A DNA stretch of 64,000 nucleotides from Marixanthotalea marina (GCA_018883545.1 JAHLEH010000001.1:1-64000), one strand, 5' to 3'. Numbered from the stretch's first letter, positions 1-8,182 are shown. A program made the numbers and translations. Notes: a model not told the origin generated them from the sequence alone.

Positions 1-55
1 TAAAAGACCTCATTTGAGTCTTAACATGAAAACACCTAACTTTATACACAACAAA

Positions 56-83
56 AAACCGATGAAGTTAACTTCATCGGTTT
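56..83. terminator. Perfect palindromic terminator
   Basis: A 14-bp perfect inverted repeat (arm AAACCGATGAAGTT, no spacer) is flanked by A-rich DNA on the left and T-rich DNA on the right. It can work in both directions. It probably ends a gene to the left of the window, because the next gene has its own terminator. Positions 1-55 show no recognisable coding sequence. Confidence 0.7.
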
Positions 84-247
84 AATTTAATTTTTTAAAT
101 ACTGTCAACCTATTTTAGGACGACTCATTTAAATTGAAAATTCATCTTAAATACTAAAAAACATCATTTTTTAAGGTTCGCCAACATCTAAAGCAAGATT
201 ATATCCGTAAATAACCTAAACCTTAAAGATTAAATACATTTACCATT

Positions 248-1075
248 ATGAAAAAAATTTCAATTTTATTACTTGCAGTTGTTGTAAGTTCTTGTGTTTC
301 AAAAAAGAAATATGTTGCCTTGCAACAGGAAAACGGAGAAATTAAAAGTGAATTACAAAAAACCAGAGTTGAAAAAGAAGATTTAGAAAACAAGTTTGCC
401 CAAATTCAAGCAAGAGTAGATGAGTACAACTCTAAAATTATGTCATTAAAAGAAGAAAGCGACTCTAAATACGAGGTTACAGGCGACAATGATGTTTTTA
501 TGTCTAACGATTCTAAAGTAGCGATGCGTCAAACTTTAACCAAAGTAGATCCTAATAAACTTAGTCAAGCCAAAACACTTAAAGATTCCATGAACCTGGC
601 TATTGCCTATAACTTGGAGAAATCTATAAACAGCATGAATGAAGACGACGATATTGCTGTTAATATTGACGAAACAGTGGTTATGATTTCTATAGATGAT
701 AATATGTTATTCAATACGGCAAGTTACCGTTTAAGTTCTAAAGCTGATGGCATTTTAAAGAAATTGGCCGATGTAATAAACTCTGAGCCAAGTTTAGACG
801 TTATGGTTGAAGGACATACAGATTCTAGAACCATTAGTACTGCCAATATTGCTGATAACTGGGACTTAAGTGTTTTAAGAGCTACTTCTGTAGTTAGAGA
901 ATTGCAAGATAAATACGATGTTGATCCAGCTAAAATGATTGCGTCTGGAAGAAGTAGTTACCAACCGCTAGTTGCAAACGACTCTAAAGAAAACATGGCT
1001 AAAAACAGAAGAACACGTATTGTTATTTTACCTAACATCGATAAGTTCTTTGCCCTAATGGCGTCTAACAACTAA
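248..1075 (+). CDS. OmpA-family outer membrane lipoprotein
   Basis: This is a peptidoglycan-binding lipoprotein that likely tethers the outer membrane to the cell wall. The signal peptide ends in a lipobox (VVSSC, acylated Cys16). Residues about 20-72 are rich in E, K, Q and L with a heptad look and probably form a coiled coil. The C-terminal OmpA domain covers about 150-262, with the EGHTD motif at 188-192, the helix NWDLSVLRA at 204-212 and the NRRTRIVI segment at 253-260. The length of 275 residues fits the flavobacterial coiled-coil/OmpA lipoproteins. It is a single-gene unit between two terminators. The exact cellular role is not known from sequence. Confidence 0.9.
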   Translation: MKKISILLLAVVVSSCVSKKKYVALQQENGEIKSELQKTRVEKEDLENKFAQIQARVDEYNSKIMSLKEESDSKYEVTGDNDVFMSNDSKVAMRQTLTKVDPNKLSQAKTLKDSMNLAIAYNLEKSINSMNEDDDIAVNIDETVVMISIDDNMLFNTASYRLSSKADGILKKLADVINSEPSLDVMVEGHTDSRTISTANIADNWDLSVLRATSVVRELQDKYDVDPAKMIASGRSSYQPLVANDSKENMAKNRRTRIVILPNIDKFFALMASNN

Positions 1076-1107
1076 AATCTACACTTACACTTAATTTTTG
1101 AATAAAT

Positions 1108-1144
1108 AAAAAGCACTTCACTTAACAGTTAGGGGTGCTTTTTT
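1108..1144 (+). terminator. Rho-independent terminator after the OmpA lipoprotein gene
   Basis: The arms AAAAAGCAC (1108-1116) and GTGCTTTTT (1135-1143) flank an imperfect loop and are followed by T residues. It shares the AAAAAGCAC arm with the next two terminators, at 1526 and 2663. Confidence 0.8.
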
Positions 1145-1172
1145 ATTTGTATTTCATAAACAAATTGAAATA

Positions 1173-1206
1173 TTGTTTATTAGATCTTTTGAGTTCTTTA
1201 TTTTCG
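1173..1206 (+). promoter_or_regulatory. Predicted ppnP promoter
   Basis: A -7 element TATTTTCG lies at 1199-1206 (Bacteroidota consensus TAnnTTTG), and a TTG at 1173-1175 sits about 23 bp upstream as a -33 element. The start of transcription would be close to 1212, leaving a leader of about 10 nt before the ATG at 1223. Confidence 0.5.
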
Positions 1207-1222
1207 CAAAAAACAATTTAAT

Positions 1223-1504
1223 ATGATATCATCAAACGAATACTTTAACGGAAACGTAAAATCTTTAGGCTATGTTTCTGCAACCGGAAAATCAACTCTA
1301 GGGGTTATGGAAGCAGGTGAATATGAGTTTAGCACCAGCTTACATGAAACCATGACCGTTATTGAAGGCGAAATGACCGTAAAATTACCTAATGCATCTG
1401 ATTGGAAAACCTACAGTGCAGGTGAATCCTATCAAATAGATGCTAATGAAAAATTCTTGGTAAAAGTGTCTGGACAAACTTCTTATTTGTGTCAATACAA
1501 ATAA
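1223..1504 (+). CDS. ppnP: Pyrimidine/purine nucleoside phosphorylase
   Basis: PpnP (formerly DUF1255/YaiE) is a small cupin that phosphorolyses several purine and pyrimidine nucleosides to free base and ribose 1-phosphate in salvage. At 93 residues it is full length. The family signature is clear: SNEYFNG near the start, GVMEAGEYEF (27-36), MTVIEGEMTV (44-53) and the conserved end TSYLCQYK. It is transcribed alone from its own promoter and ends at a strong palindromic terminator. Recognition is by direct resemblance to the E. coli protein. Confidence 0.95.
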   Translation: MISSNEYFNGNVKSLGYVSATGKSTLGVMEAGEYEFSTSLHETMTVIEGEMTVKLPNASDWKTYSAGESYQIDANEKFLVKVSGQTSYLCQYK

Positions 1505-1525
1505 CGTTAAATAGATTTTGGAATT

Positions 1526-1553
1526 AAAAAGCACCTCAATTGAGGTGCTTTTT
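1526..1553. terminator. Bidirectional palindromic terminator
   Basis: A perfect 14-bp inverted repeat with arm AAAAAGCACCTCAA and its complement, with no spacer. It lies 21 bp after ppnP and 6 bp after the stop of the convergent gene at 1560-2240, so it probably serves both. Confidence 0.85.
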
Positions 1554-1559
1554 AATTTT

Positions 1560-2240
1560 TTATGCAACATTCCAAATAGACTTAACTTCTTCACATATAA
1601 CTTCTATCTCTAATAATGATTTTGATAAATTTTTAGGAACAGAAATTACTTTCTCTCCAAAAACATCTATTGACAAACAAAGATCCTCCAATACTTCTTC
1701 ATCTGCTTGGGCTACAACTTCTTTTAAGTATTTGTGTAACAGGCTAGAAATATACCTTGATTGAATATTATCGAATACATTACTTTTGGAAATATGAACT
1801 TTTACCGCTCCTAAATAAGTTTTTCCATTAGCTTTTAACCTAAAAATTACATCTGGTGAAATTATTATCTCAACACCTTTAATTGTAATGGAATTAAATT
1901 CTACATTCTTAATTATTTCATAAGGAACACTTTTAAGTAAATCAGGAAGCTTAATGTTTACATATCTATTTAAGGCTTCAAGAGATACAGCCCTATCAAG
2001 AACTTGCCTTGGCTTTTGGGGTTGCCTAAGCTTTAATTCTTCAATACCTTTCAAAATAGGTTCTAAATCACAATTGTTCTCAATTGATTTTTTTATTCTT
2101 GATTTTGGCAATTGATACCAAGCAACTAAGAACTTATTAGGCTCTTTTTGTTGTCTTATAATTCTCTTTTTAACAGACTCAGTTCCTTTATAGAAATTTG
2201 CAAACTGATTTATCGATATTACATATCTTTTTTTATTCAT
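1560..2240 (-). CDS. Unknown protein with PD-(D/E)XK-like motif
   Basis: I do not recognise this 226-residue protein. It has no signal peptide or membrane segment and is basic at the N-terminus (residues 1-55). Residues 118-152 read as two beta strands carrying SPD (128-130), then a turn ANGK, then GAVKVHISK (144-152). This is the arrangement of a PD-(D/E)XK nuclease core, but the expected acidic residue before Lys147 is Ala145. A helical segment rich in L and Y follows (162-176). The gene is AT-rich: positions 1861-2160 hold 88 G/C in 300 bases (29 percent), below its neighbours. A 12-bp palindrome (TAACCCTGGTTA, 2276-2287) lies just upstream. Catalytic activity is doubtful; the fold assignment is inference. 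Confidence 0.65.
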   Translation of the reverse strand: MNKKRYVISINQFANFYKGTESVKKRIIRQQKEPNKFLVAWYQLPKSRIKKSIENNCDLEPILKGIEELKLRQPQKPRQVLDRAVSLEALNRYVNIKLPDLLKSVPYEIIKNVEFNSITIKGVEIIISPDVIFRLKANGKTYLGAVKVHISKSNVFDNIQSRYISSLLHKYLKEVVAQADEEVLEDLCLSIDVFGEKVISVPKNLSKSLLEIEVICEEVKSIWNVA

Positions 2241-2401
2241 AATATTAAATATTTCTAGGGCTTATGTTTTTATTTTAACCCTGGTTATTAACAAACTCAT
2301 AAAACAGTTGATAAGTTAATAAGGCTCATAAATCCCTATTTTACAGTTTCTTATATCCTGTTTTTAAAATTGAAGAAATATTTAACTTGATTAGAAGATT
2401 C

Positions 2402-2409
2402 TAATTTTG
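2402..2409 (+). promoter_or_regulatory. Predicted -7 promoter element for a small RNA
   Basis: TAATTTTG matches the Bacteroidota -7 consensus TAnnTTTG exactly. No coding sequence of any size follows on this strand before the terminator at 2506-2532, so the element most likely drives a non-coding transcript. A good -33 element is not visible. Confidence 0.45.
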
Positions 2410-2413
2410 TACG

Positions 2414-2532
2414 TTTGAAGAACAAAATAGGAGATGAGTTAATCTCATTTTCTGTTTATACTACAAATTTGGATCCGACCCCGAAATTGTAAATTAAAAT
2501 CAAGAGGGATATTTCTAAATGTCCCTTTTTTT
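2414..2532 (+). ncRNA. Candidate structured small RNA (about 118 nt)
   Basis: A promoter-like TAATTTTG at 2402 and an intrinsic terminator at 2506-2532 bracket about 118 nt with no open reading frame. The segment folds on inspection. A 13-pair stem with three G-U pairs runs from 2426-2438 to 2444-2456 with the loop TTAAT. A second hairpin pairs ACAAATTT with GAAATTGT around the GC-rich GGATCCGACCCC (2471-2482). The terminator stem follows. Size, layout and lineage make a flavobacterial 6S-type RNA or another Rfam flavobacterial motif possible, but I cannot confirm a family. Ends are approximate. Confidence 0.45.
2506..2532 (+). terminator. Intrinsic terminator with no coding gene upstream
   Basis: GGGATATTT (2506-2514) pairs with AAATGTCCC (2517-2525), with one G-T pair, and a run of seven T follows. 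Nothing coding on the plus strand precedes it within the intergenic region, which supports the small RNA call. Confidence 0.75.
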
Positions 2533-2662
2533 ATTCCTTTTAAACTCTTTATCTAATTTTTAGATTATACATTCAAATTTAATCTTAACAAATTAAATTA
2601 GACAAAATTTGTTTTAAACTTTGTCAACACTTTTCAACAAATACAAGCATCTAATCAGATTT
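2533..2662. other. AT-rich spacer
   Basis: The rest of the 477-bp gap between 2240 and 2718 is AT-rich and holds no gene that I can support. Short direct repeats around CAACA (2623-2640) are visible but not interpretable. Confidence 0.5.
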
Positions 2663-2692
2663 AAAAAGCACCTCAAAATTGAGGTGCTTTTT
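2663..2692. terminator. nrdA terminator
   Basis: The arms AAAAAGCACCTCAA (2663-2676) and its exact complement (2679-2692) flank a 2-nt loop. This is the same stem as the ppnP terminator at 1526. It lies 25 bp beyond the nrdA stop codon and is flanked by T/A-rich DNA on both sides. Confidence 0.85.
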
Positions 2693-2717
2693 CTTTAAAC
2701 ACTTAAATAAAAGAAAA

Positions 2718-5195
2718 TTATGACCCGCACATTAAGCAATCATCTCCTTCTGATGCTTTTGCTTGTGCAATTAGGGCTTTCATTTCTTCGGCAGACATGG
2801 GTTCTACTTCTACTTTAGTTTGTTGGTTGGCAAACTTATTGGCTGTTTTAGTCGCCACTTGTTTTTGTTTTTCTATATGCTCTTGATCCACTTCTTGTTC
2901 AACTTCAGCTATTGGCTCCATTTTTTTGGCATTGTCTAAAGTAAATTTAATAGCATCAACAGCACTCTTGGTACGTAAATAGTACATGCCAGTTTTTAAG
3001 CCGCTTTTCCATGCATAAAAGTGCATAGATGTTAATTTGGCCATGGTGGCACCTTCCATAAATAGGTTAAGTGATTGTGATTGGTCTATAAAATAACCGC
3101 GTTGGCGAGACATATCAATAATGTCTTTCATACTTAATTCCCAAACGGTTTTGTATAAGTCTTTAATATCTTGAGGAATAATATCAATGGCTTGGATGGA
3201 ACCATTGGCACGCATAATTTCTTGCTTTAAATTTTCGTTCCAAAGGCCTAATTCTACTAAATCTTCCAATAGGTGCTTGTTTACTACGATAAACTCTCCA
3301 GACAACACACGACGGGTGTAAATATTTGAGGTATAAGGTTCAAAACACTCATTATTACCTAGAATTTGAGATGTTGAAGCGGTTGGCATTGGCGCTACCA
3401 AAAGCGAGTTACGTACACCATGTTTTTTAACTTGTTTACGTAATTTTTCCCAATCCCAATTACCACTTAATTCTTCGTCTTTTAAACCCCATAAATTGTG
3501 TTGGAATTCACCATTGCTTATTGGAGAACCTTTGTAGGTTTCATAAGGACTATCTGCTTTTGCTTCTTCCATACTGGCTGTAACGGCAGCATAGTAAAGT
3601 GTTTCAAAAATATCTTGATTCAATTTTTTAGCCTCGTCACTGGTAAAAGGCATGCGCAGTTGAATAAACGTATCTGCCAAACCTTGTACACCCAAACCAA
3701 TAGGACGGTGACGCATATTAGAGTTTTCGGCCTCTTTAACTGGGTAATAATTTCTATCAATCACCCTGTTTAAGTTTTTGGTAACACGCTTCGTGATACG
3801 GAAAAGCTCTTTATGATCGAACTCACCATTCTTAATAAACATAGGCAACGCAATGGAAGCCAAATTACAAACTGCCACTTCATCTGGAGACGTGTACTCT
3901 AAAATTTCGGTACATAAGTTTGAAGAACGGATGGTACCTAAATTCTGTTGGTTTGATTTACGGTTTGCCGCATCTTTGTAAAGCATGTAAGGCGTACCTG
4001 TTTCTATTTGAGATTCTAATATTTTTTCCCAAAGCTCGCGTGCTTTTATGGTTTTACGACCTTTACCTTCGGCTTCGTATTTAGTGTATAACGCTTCAAA
4101 TGCATCACTATGCACTTCATCCAAACCTGGGCATTCGTTAGGACACATTAACGTCCACTGACCATCTTCTTGCACACGTTTCATGAACAAATCAGAAATC
4201 CACATAGCATAGAACAAATCGCGTGCACGCATTTCTTCTTTACCATGGTTTTTCTTCAAATCTAAAAACTCGAAAATATCGGCATGCCACGTTTCAACAT
4301 AAATGGCAAAACTCCCTTTACGTTTTCCGCCTCCTTGGTCTACATAACGTGCCGTATCGTTAAATACTTTAAGCATGGGCACGATACCGTTACTGGTTCC
4401 GTTGGTGCCTGCTATGTAACTGCCAGTTGCACGTACGTTGTGGATAGCCAAACCAATACCGCCAGCCGACTGTGATATTTTGGCCGTTTGTTTTAATGTA
4501 TCGTAAATACCATCGATACTGTCTTCTTTCATGGTTAACAAGAAACAAGACGACATTTGTGGTTTTGGTGTACCAGAATTGAAAAGTGTTGGTGTAGCGT
4601 GCGTAAAATATTTTTTAGACATTAGCTCGTACGTTTCCAGCACCGATTCAATGTCGTTTAAATGAATTCCAACCGCTACACGCATAAGCATGTGCTGTGG
4701 ACGCTCGGCAATAGCCCCATTGATTTTAAGCAGGTATGAACGTTCTAATGTTTTAAAACCAAAATAGTCGTAACCAAAATCGCGATTGTAAATAATATTT
4801 GAATCTAATGTTTCCTTATTGTCCATGATAACCTGGTAAACATCATCGGCCAAAAGCGGTGCATTTTTACCAGTTCTAGGATTTACATAGGTGTATAAAT
4901 CGTGCATGACATCACTGAACGATTTCTTAGTGTTTTTATGTAGATTGGAAACAGAAATTCTAGCCGCAAGACGCGCATAATCTGGATGTGCAGTGGTCAT
5001 GGTGGCAGCAATTTCGGCTGCAAGATTATCAAGTTCGCTGGTGGTTACGCCATCGTACAAACCTTCTATTACACGCATTGTTACTTTTAATGGATCTACT
5101 AACTCATTCAATCCGTAACATAATTTTCGCACCCTCGCGGTGATCTTGTCGAACATGACCTGTTCTTTTCGGCCGTCTCTTTTAACTACATACAT
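2718..5195 (-). CDS. nrdA: Ribonucleoside-diphosphate reductase, alpha subunit (class Ia)
   Basis: This is the catalytic subunit that reduces NDPs to dNDPs with the NrdB radical subunit. At 825 residues it is full length. An N-terminal ATP-cone (about 1-90) gives dATP-sensitive allosteric control. Active-site residues are visible: redox Cys217 (SSCFLL), Asn426-Cys428-Glu430 (NLCTE, thiyl radical site) and Cys443 (AVCNLAS). The C-terminal shuttle pair is CLMC (Cys820, Cys823). A Tyr-Tyr pair in GMYYLRT fits the radical transfer path. The G/C count is about 50 percent in 4321-4440, well above the local average, as expected for a highly expressed core gene. It lies 223 bp downstream of nrdB on the same strand. 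Its leader carries a nested inverted repeat (5329-5371). Confidence 0.97.
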   Translation of the reverse strand: MYVVKRDGRKEQVMFDKITARVRKLCYGLNELVDPLKVTMRVIEGLYDGVTTSELDNLAAEIAATMTTAHPDYARLAARISVSNLHKNTKKSFSDVMHDLYTYVNPRTGKNAPLLADDVYQVIMDNKETLDSNIIYNRDFGYDYFGFKTLERSYLLKINGAIAERPQHMLMRVAVGIHLNDIESVLETYELMSKKYFTHATPTLFNSGTPKPQMSSCFLLTMKEDSIDGIYDTLKQTAKISQSAGGIGLAIHNVRATGSYIAGTNGTSNGIVPMLKVFNDTARYVDQGGGKRKGSFAIYVETWHADIFEFLDLKKNHGKEEMRARDLFYAMWISDLFMKRVQEDGQWTLMCPNECPGLDEVHSDAFEALYTKYEAEGKGRKTIKARELWEKILESQIETGTPYMLYKDAANRKSNQQNLGTIRSSNLCTEILEYTSPDEVAVCNLASIALPMFIKNGEFDHKELFRITKRVTKNLNRVIDRNYYPVKEAENSNMRHRPIGLGVQGLADTFIQLRMPFTSDEAKKLNQDIFETLYYAAVTASMEEAKADSPYETYKGSPISNGEFQHNLWGLKDEELSGNWDWEKLRKQVKKHGVRNSLLVAPMPTASTSQILGNNECFEPYTSNIYTRRVLSGEFIVVNKHLLEDLVELGLWNENLKQEIMRANGSIQAIDIIPQDIKDLYKTVWELSMKDIIDMSRQRGYFIDQSQSLNLFMEGATMAKLTSMHFYAWKSGLKTGMYYLRTKSAVDAIKFTLDNAKKMEPIAEVEQEVDQEHIEKQKQVATKTANKFANQQTKVEVEPMSAEEMKALIAQAKASEGDDCLMCGS

Positions 5196-5328
5196 ATTTT
5201 TAATACACTTTTAGGTTTCCTGATACACCTTCAGAAAATTGGTTAGTCAACTATTCTAAATACATCACTAATTTTTTAATTAGTTAATATTTAGTTGGTT
5301 TAATTGGTTTTGAAAAAATCGTTTAATT

Positions 5329-5371
5329 TCCCATTTATACTGAAAGTTACTTTTCAGCATGGCGCATGGGA
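5329..5371 (-). other. Nested inverted repeat in the nrdB-nrdA intergenic region
   Basis: The outer arms TCCCAT (5329-5334) and ATGGGA (5366-5371) enclose an inner hairpin made of CTGAAA (5340-5345) and TTTCAG (5352-5357). The surrounding 223 bp are very AT-rich, so the GC-containing block GGCGCATGGGACAACACC (5361-5378) stands out. It lies 134-176 bp upstream of the nrdA start in the sense of transcription. It could be a leader RNA structure or a protein site. No U-tract follows directly, so a simple terminator is less likely. Confidence 0.4.
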
Positions 5372-5418
5372 CAACACCTATATAGAACTTAAAAGTTTCC
5401 TTTTTTTAAGCCTTTCGA

Positions 5419-6402
5419 TTAAAAATCGGCGTCAAAAGAAAATTTATCTTTATCCTCTTCTTTACTAAGCACGCCTGCTTTTTGGTATTCTGAAACACGC
5501 TTCTCAAAGAAATTTGTTTTTCCTTGTAATGAAATCATGTCCATAAAATCGAATGGATTTGTGGTATTGTACACCTTTTTGCAATCAAGTTCAGATAACA
5601 ATCTATCGGTTACAAACTCTAAATACTGCGTCATTAGTTTGGCGTTCATTCCTATTAAACTAACAGGTAATGATTCGGTAATAAACTCACGCTCAATATC
5701 TAATGCATCTACTAATATTTCTGTAATGCGCTCTTTTGGCACTTTATTTACCAAATGGTTGTTATGTAAGTGTACTGCAAAATCGCAATGCACACCTTCA
5801 TCTCGAGAAATTAACTCGTTCGAAAACGTCAAGCCTGGCATTAAGCCTCTTTTTTTCAACCAAAAGATAGAACAAAACGCTCCAGAGAAGAAAATACCTT
5901 CTACTGCTGCAAAAGCAATTAAACGCTCGGCAAAGTTTGGTGATTCAATCCATTTTAAGGCCCAATCTGCTTTCTTCTTAATAGCTGGGAAGTTTTCTAT
6001 GGCATTAAATAAAACAGCTTTTTCTTTTTCTTCCTTAACATAGGTATCTATTAAAAGGGAGTAGGTTTCACTGTGGATATTTTCCATCATAATTTGAAAC
6101 CCGTAGAAAAATTTTGCTTCACTATACTGAACTTCATTTACGAAATTCTCAGCCAAATTCTCGTTCACAATACCATCACTGGCAGCAAAAAACGCCAAAA
6201 TATGTTTTATAAAATAACGCTCGTCATCGTTCAACTTGCTTTTCCAGTCTGTTAAATCTTGGTGCAAATCAATTTCTTCTGCTGTCCAAAAACTAGCCTC
6301 AGACTTTTTATACCATTCCCAAATATCATGATGTTGAATTGGAAAAATAACAAAACGATCTTTGTTTTCTTGAAGAATGGGTTCTACGGACGACTGAGAC
6401 AT
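5419..6402 (-). CDS. nrdB: Ribonucleoside-diphosphate reductase, beta subunit (class Ia)
   Basis: This subunit carries the di-iron centre and tyrosyl radical that activate NrdA. The ligands are all present: Asp76 (AASDG), Glu107 and His110 (MENIHSE), Glu168 (AVEG), and Glu202 and His205 (RDEGVHC). The radical Tyr114 follows in SETYSLL. The sequence resembles the eukaryotic-type small subunit more than the E. coli one, which is usual in Bacteroidota. Length 327 is normal. The C-terminus ending DADF fits the R1-docking tail. It is transcribed before nrdA and separated from it by 223 bp, so the two may have separate promoters. Confidence 0.97.
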   Translation of the reverse strand: MSQSSVEPILQENKDRFVIFPIQHHDIWEWYKKSEASFWTAEEIDLHQDLTDWKSKLNDDERYFIKHILAFFAASDGIVNENLAENFVNEVQYSEAKFFYGFQIMMENIHSETYSLLIDTYVKEEKEKAVLFNAIENFPAIKKKADWALKWIESPNFAERLIAFAAVEGIFFSGAFCSIFWLKKRGLMPGLTFSNELISRDEGVHCDFAVHLHNNHLVNKVPKERITEILVDALDIEREFITESLPVSLIGMNAKLMTQYLEFVTDRLLSELDCKKVYNTTNPFDFMDMISLQGKTNFFEKRVSEYQKAGVLSKEEDKDKFSFDADF

Positions 6403-6437
6403 AATTGATACTGTTTTTAAAAAAATTGGACGAAAAT

Positions 6438-6465
6438 TTATTCCGATTTGGGAATAACAAAGATT
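6438..6465 (-). promoter_or_regulatory. nrdB promoter with inverted-repeat operator
   Basis: On the minus strand AATCTTTG (6458-6465) matches seven of eight positions of TAnnTTTG. Directly downstream sits a perfect 7-bp inverted repeat, TTATTCC (6438-6444) and GGAATAA (6451-6457), with a 6-bp spacer. The repeat would cover the transcription start region, 36-55 bp before the nrdB ATG. This is a typical repressor position, or it could form a hairpin at the 5' end of the mRNA. Confidence 0.5.
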
Positions 6466-6706
6466 GAAAAATGCGATTAAAAATGAAAGGTATACTTATA
6501 AACATTGTCAACAAGTTTTTAACAAACCTTTGAATGCTACAAGATTTGTTAATTCGATTGAACAGTTTTAAATAACTAAAAATCAATTAATTAAATTTAG
6601 GTTAAAAATACATCTTAACAGAAATATTTCTCCAAAAATTTAACATTTCATAAAAAATAGACCAAAAACATTGGAATGCTGGAATGCTTGTTTATATGCA
6701 AATAAT
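6466..6706. other. Intergenic region upstream of nrdB
   Basis: This AT-rich stretch holds no gene I can support. A short direct repeat GGAATGCT occurs twice at 6673-6687. No clear terminator for the gene at 6707-7273 was found here. Confidence 0.4.
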
Positions 6707-7273
6707 CTAACGGTAAGTTTTTGCAATTTTTTCCAATTCTGCAAACCAATCTTCACCAAATTTTCGAATAAGTGCCTCTTTTACGAACTTATAAACGGGT
6801 ACCTGCAATTCTTTTCCCAAGCTACAGGCATCATCACAAATTTGCCATTTATGGTAATTTACCGCAGAAAATTCGGTGTAATCTTTAACGCGAACTGGAT
6901 ACAAATGACATGAAACAGGTTTTTTCCAAGATATCTTGCCCTGGTTATAAGCTTCTTCGATAGCACAGAGCGCAATGTTATCTTCATTATAAATCACATA
7001 TGCACAATCGGCTCCGTTAATCAAAGGGGTTTCCAATTCGCCATCTTCTGCAGTTATATAAGTACCTTGAGCCTCTATAGCTTCAATGCTTTCTGGGCGT
7101 AAAAAAGGTTTTACTTTTGGGTAAATAGACTTCAAAATTTCTGTTTCTTCCTGTTCTAAAGGTGCACCAGCATCACCATCAACACAGCAAGCACCCTTAC
7201 ACGCTGAAAGGTTACACACAAAATCTTTTTTTATTATATCTTCTGAGACAATTGTTTTTCCTAATTGGAACAT
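6707..7273 (-). CDS. DUF3109 cysteine-rich protein
   Basis: This belongs to the DUF3109 family, soluble proteins with a conserved cysteine pattern resembling the YkgJ-type metal or Fe-S binding proteins. From the chosen ATG the protein has 188 residues. The N-terminal cluster is CNLSACKGACC, followed by CAYVIYNE, CAIEEAY, the motif SCHLYPVR and the C-terminal CDDACSLG. I chose the ATG at 7273 because a -7 promoter element (TATTTTTG, 7294-7301 on the minus strand) lies just upstream, so an earlier in-frame start at 7306 would fall outside the transcript. The function is unknown. Confidence 0.85.
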   Translation of the reverse strand: MFQLGKTIVSEDIIKKDFVCNLSACKGACCVDGDAGAPLEQEETEILKSIYPKVKPFLRPESIEAIEAQGTYITAEDGELETPLINGADCAYVIYNEDNIALCAIEEAYNQGKISWKKPVSCHLYPVRVKDYTEFSAVNYHKWQICDDACSLGKELQVPVYKFVKEALIRKFGEDWFAELEKIAKTYR

Positions 7274-7293
7274 AGTATTCTTGTAATATTTGG

Positions 7294-7322
7294 CAAAAAT
7301 AGGCAAACTTTAAATTTATCAA
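7294..7322 (-). promoter_or_regulatory. Promoter of the DUF3109 gene
   Basis: The minus-strand -7 element TATTTTTG (7294-7301) and a -33 TTG (7320-7322) are 18 bp apart. It stands back to back with the marC-family promoter, whose -33 element begins 2 bp away. Confidence 0.6.
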
Positions 7323-7323
7323 G

Positions 7324-7356
7324 TTGCATTAATTTATAATTTATTATCGACCTTTG
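7324..7356 (+). promoter_or_regulatory. Promoter of the MarC-family operon
   Basis: A -33 TTG (7324-7326) is 22 bp from the -7 element GACCTTTG (7349-7356). Transcription would begin near 7362, so the ATG at 7381 is the likely start of the first gene and an upstream ATG at 7354 is not usable. Confidence 0.5.
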
Positions 7357-7380
7357 CACCGAATAAAAAAACACATAGCC

Positions 7381-7968
7381 ATGCAAATTATTTTTAAGGA
7401 AATTTTTACCGTTTTCATGGTACTTTTTGCCGTAGTAGATATTGTAGGCAACATACCTATTGTAATAGATTTACGAAAAAAAGTAGGCCATATAGACAGC
7501 AAAAAAGCCGCTATCATCTCTGGCGTAATTATGGTATCGTTTTTATTTCTTGGTAAAAGCATTTTAAACCTTATAGGCGTAGATGTTAACTCCTTTGCGG
7601 TGGCTGGTTCTTTCATTTTGTTCTTTATCGCCTTAGAAATGATATTAGGCATTACCCTTTACAAACAGGAAGAGCAAACCGCCGATATGGCCTCCATATT
7701 CCCTTTGGCGTTTCCATTAATTGCAGGTCCCGGTAGCTTAACCACACTTTTATCTTTAAGAGCGGAATTTAGAACCGAAAATATTATTATAGCCATTATT
7801 TTAAATGTTATCGTTATTTTTATTGTGTTGAAAACATCCCGATCGATAGAGCGTTTTTTGGGACAAAATGGTATTAATATCGTTAGAAAAGTGTTTGGCG
7901 TTGTGCTTTTGGCTATTGCAGTAAAGCTATTTGCACACAATGTGAAAGCGTTAATTGAAGTTATTTAA
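7381..7968 (+). CDS. MarC-family integral membrane protein
   Basis: MarC-family proteins (UPF0056) are six-helix inner membrane proteins of unknown transport role; they are not proven drug exporters. The 195-residue protein shows hydrophobic segments at about 5-25, 40-60, 66-85, 105-122, 135-152 and 172-190. The family motifs VVDIVGNIPI near the N-terminus and FPLAFPLIAGPGSL in the centre are present. It heads a three-gene cluster with a small membrane protein and a flavoprotein. The start was chosen from the promoter position. Confidence 0.88.
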   Translation: MQIIFKEIFTVFMVLFAVVDIVGNIPIVIDLRKKVGHIDSKKAAIISGVIMVSFLFLGKSILNLIGVDVNSFAVAGSFILFFIALEMILGITLYKQEEQTADMASIFPLAFPLIAGPGSLTTLLSLRAEFRTENIIIAIILNVIVIFIVLKTSRSIERFLGQNGINIVRKVFGVVLLAIAVKLFAHNVKALIEVI

Positions 7969-7978
7969 ATTATAGAAA

Positions 7979-8182
7979 ATGAAGATTTTATCCCTTATAA
8001 TTAGTTTGTTGGCCTTAATCTTAATTGCATTCAATCTTACTAAAGTTGATTTTAGTGCTCCTTTTGAAGGCCAAAGCATAACAGCCTTAATAACTATTTT
8101 GGCCGGGCTCTGCGCCATTCTTTTAATGCTTATTCTAAGAGTTTCAAAACGTATTGAAGACAAAGTAAAACAACGCAAGTAA
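7979..8182 (+). CDS. Small two-helix membrane protein
   Basis: This 67-residue protein has two hydrophobic segments (about 3-22 and 33-53) and a basic C-terminal tail (KRIEDKVKQRK). It has no recognised domain. It is judged real because it starts 10 bp after the MarC-family gene and its TAA stop overlaps the next ATG (TAATG), the spacing of a translationally coupled operon. Confidence 0.7.
   Translation: MKILSLIISLLALILIAFNLTKVDFSAPFEGQSITALITILAGLCAILLMLILRVSKRIEDKVKQRK

Noticed and set aside
1526-1553. Palindrome as a recombination (att or dif) site
   Set aside because: Its position between convergent gene ends and its A/T flanks make a bidirectional terminator the simpler reading.
1540-1764. 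74-codon plus-strand frame after ppnP
   Set aside because: It starts within a terminator and is antisense to the 226-residue gene.
2461-2500. GGATCCGACCCCGAA as part of a tRNA or tmRNA 3' arm
   Set aside because: No acceptor stem, anticodon arm or CCA end is present; it fits the hairpin of the proposed small RNA better.
5537-6043. 168-codon open frame opposite nrdB
   Set aside because: It lies wholly antisense to a gene with all active-site residues and has no family features.
6500-6540. Possible DnaA boxes near nrdB
   Set aside because: The AT-rich TTGTCAACAAG and TTTTTAACAAA stretches do not match the TTATNCACA box well, and no replication genes are adjacent.
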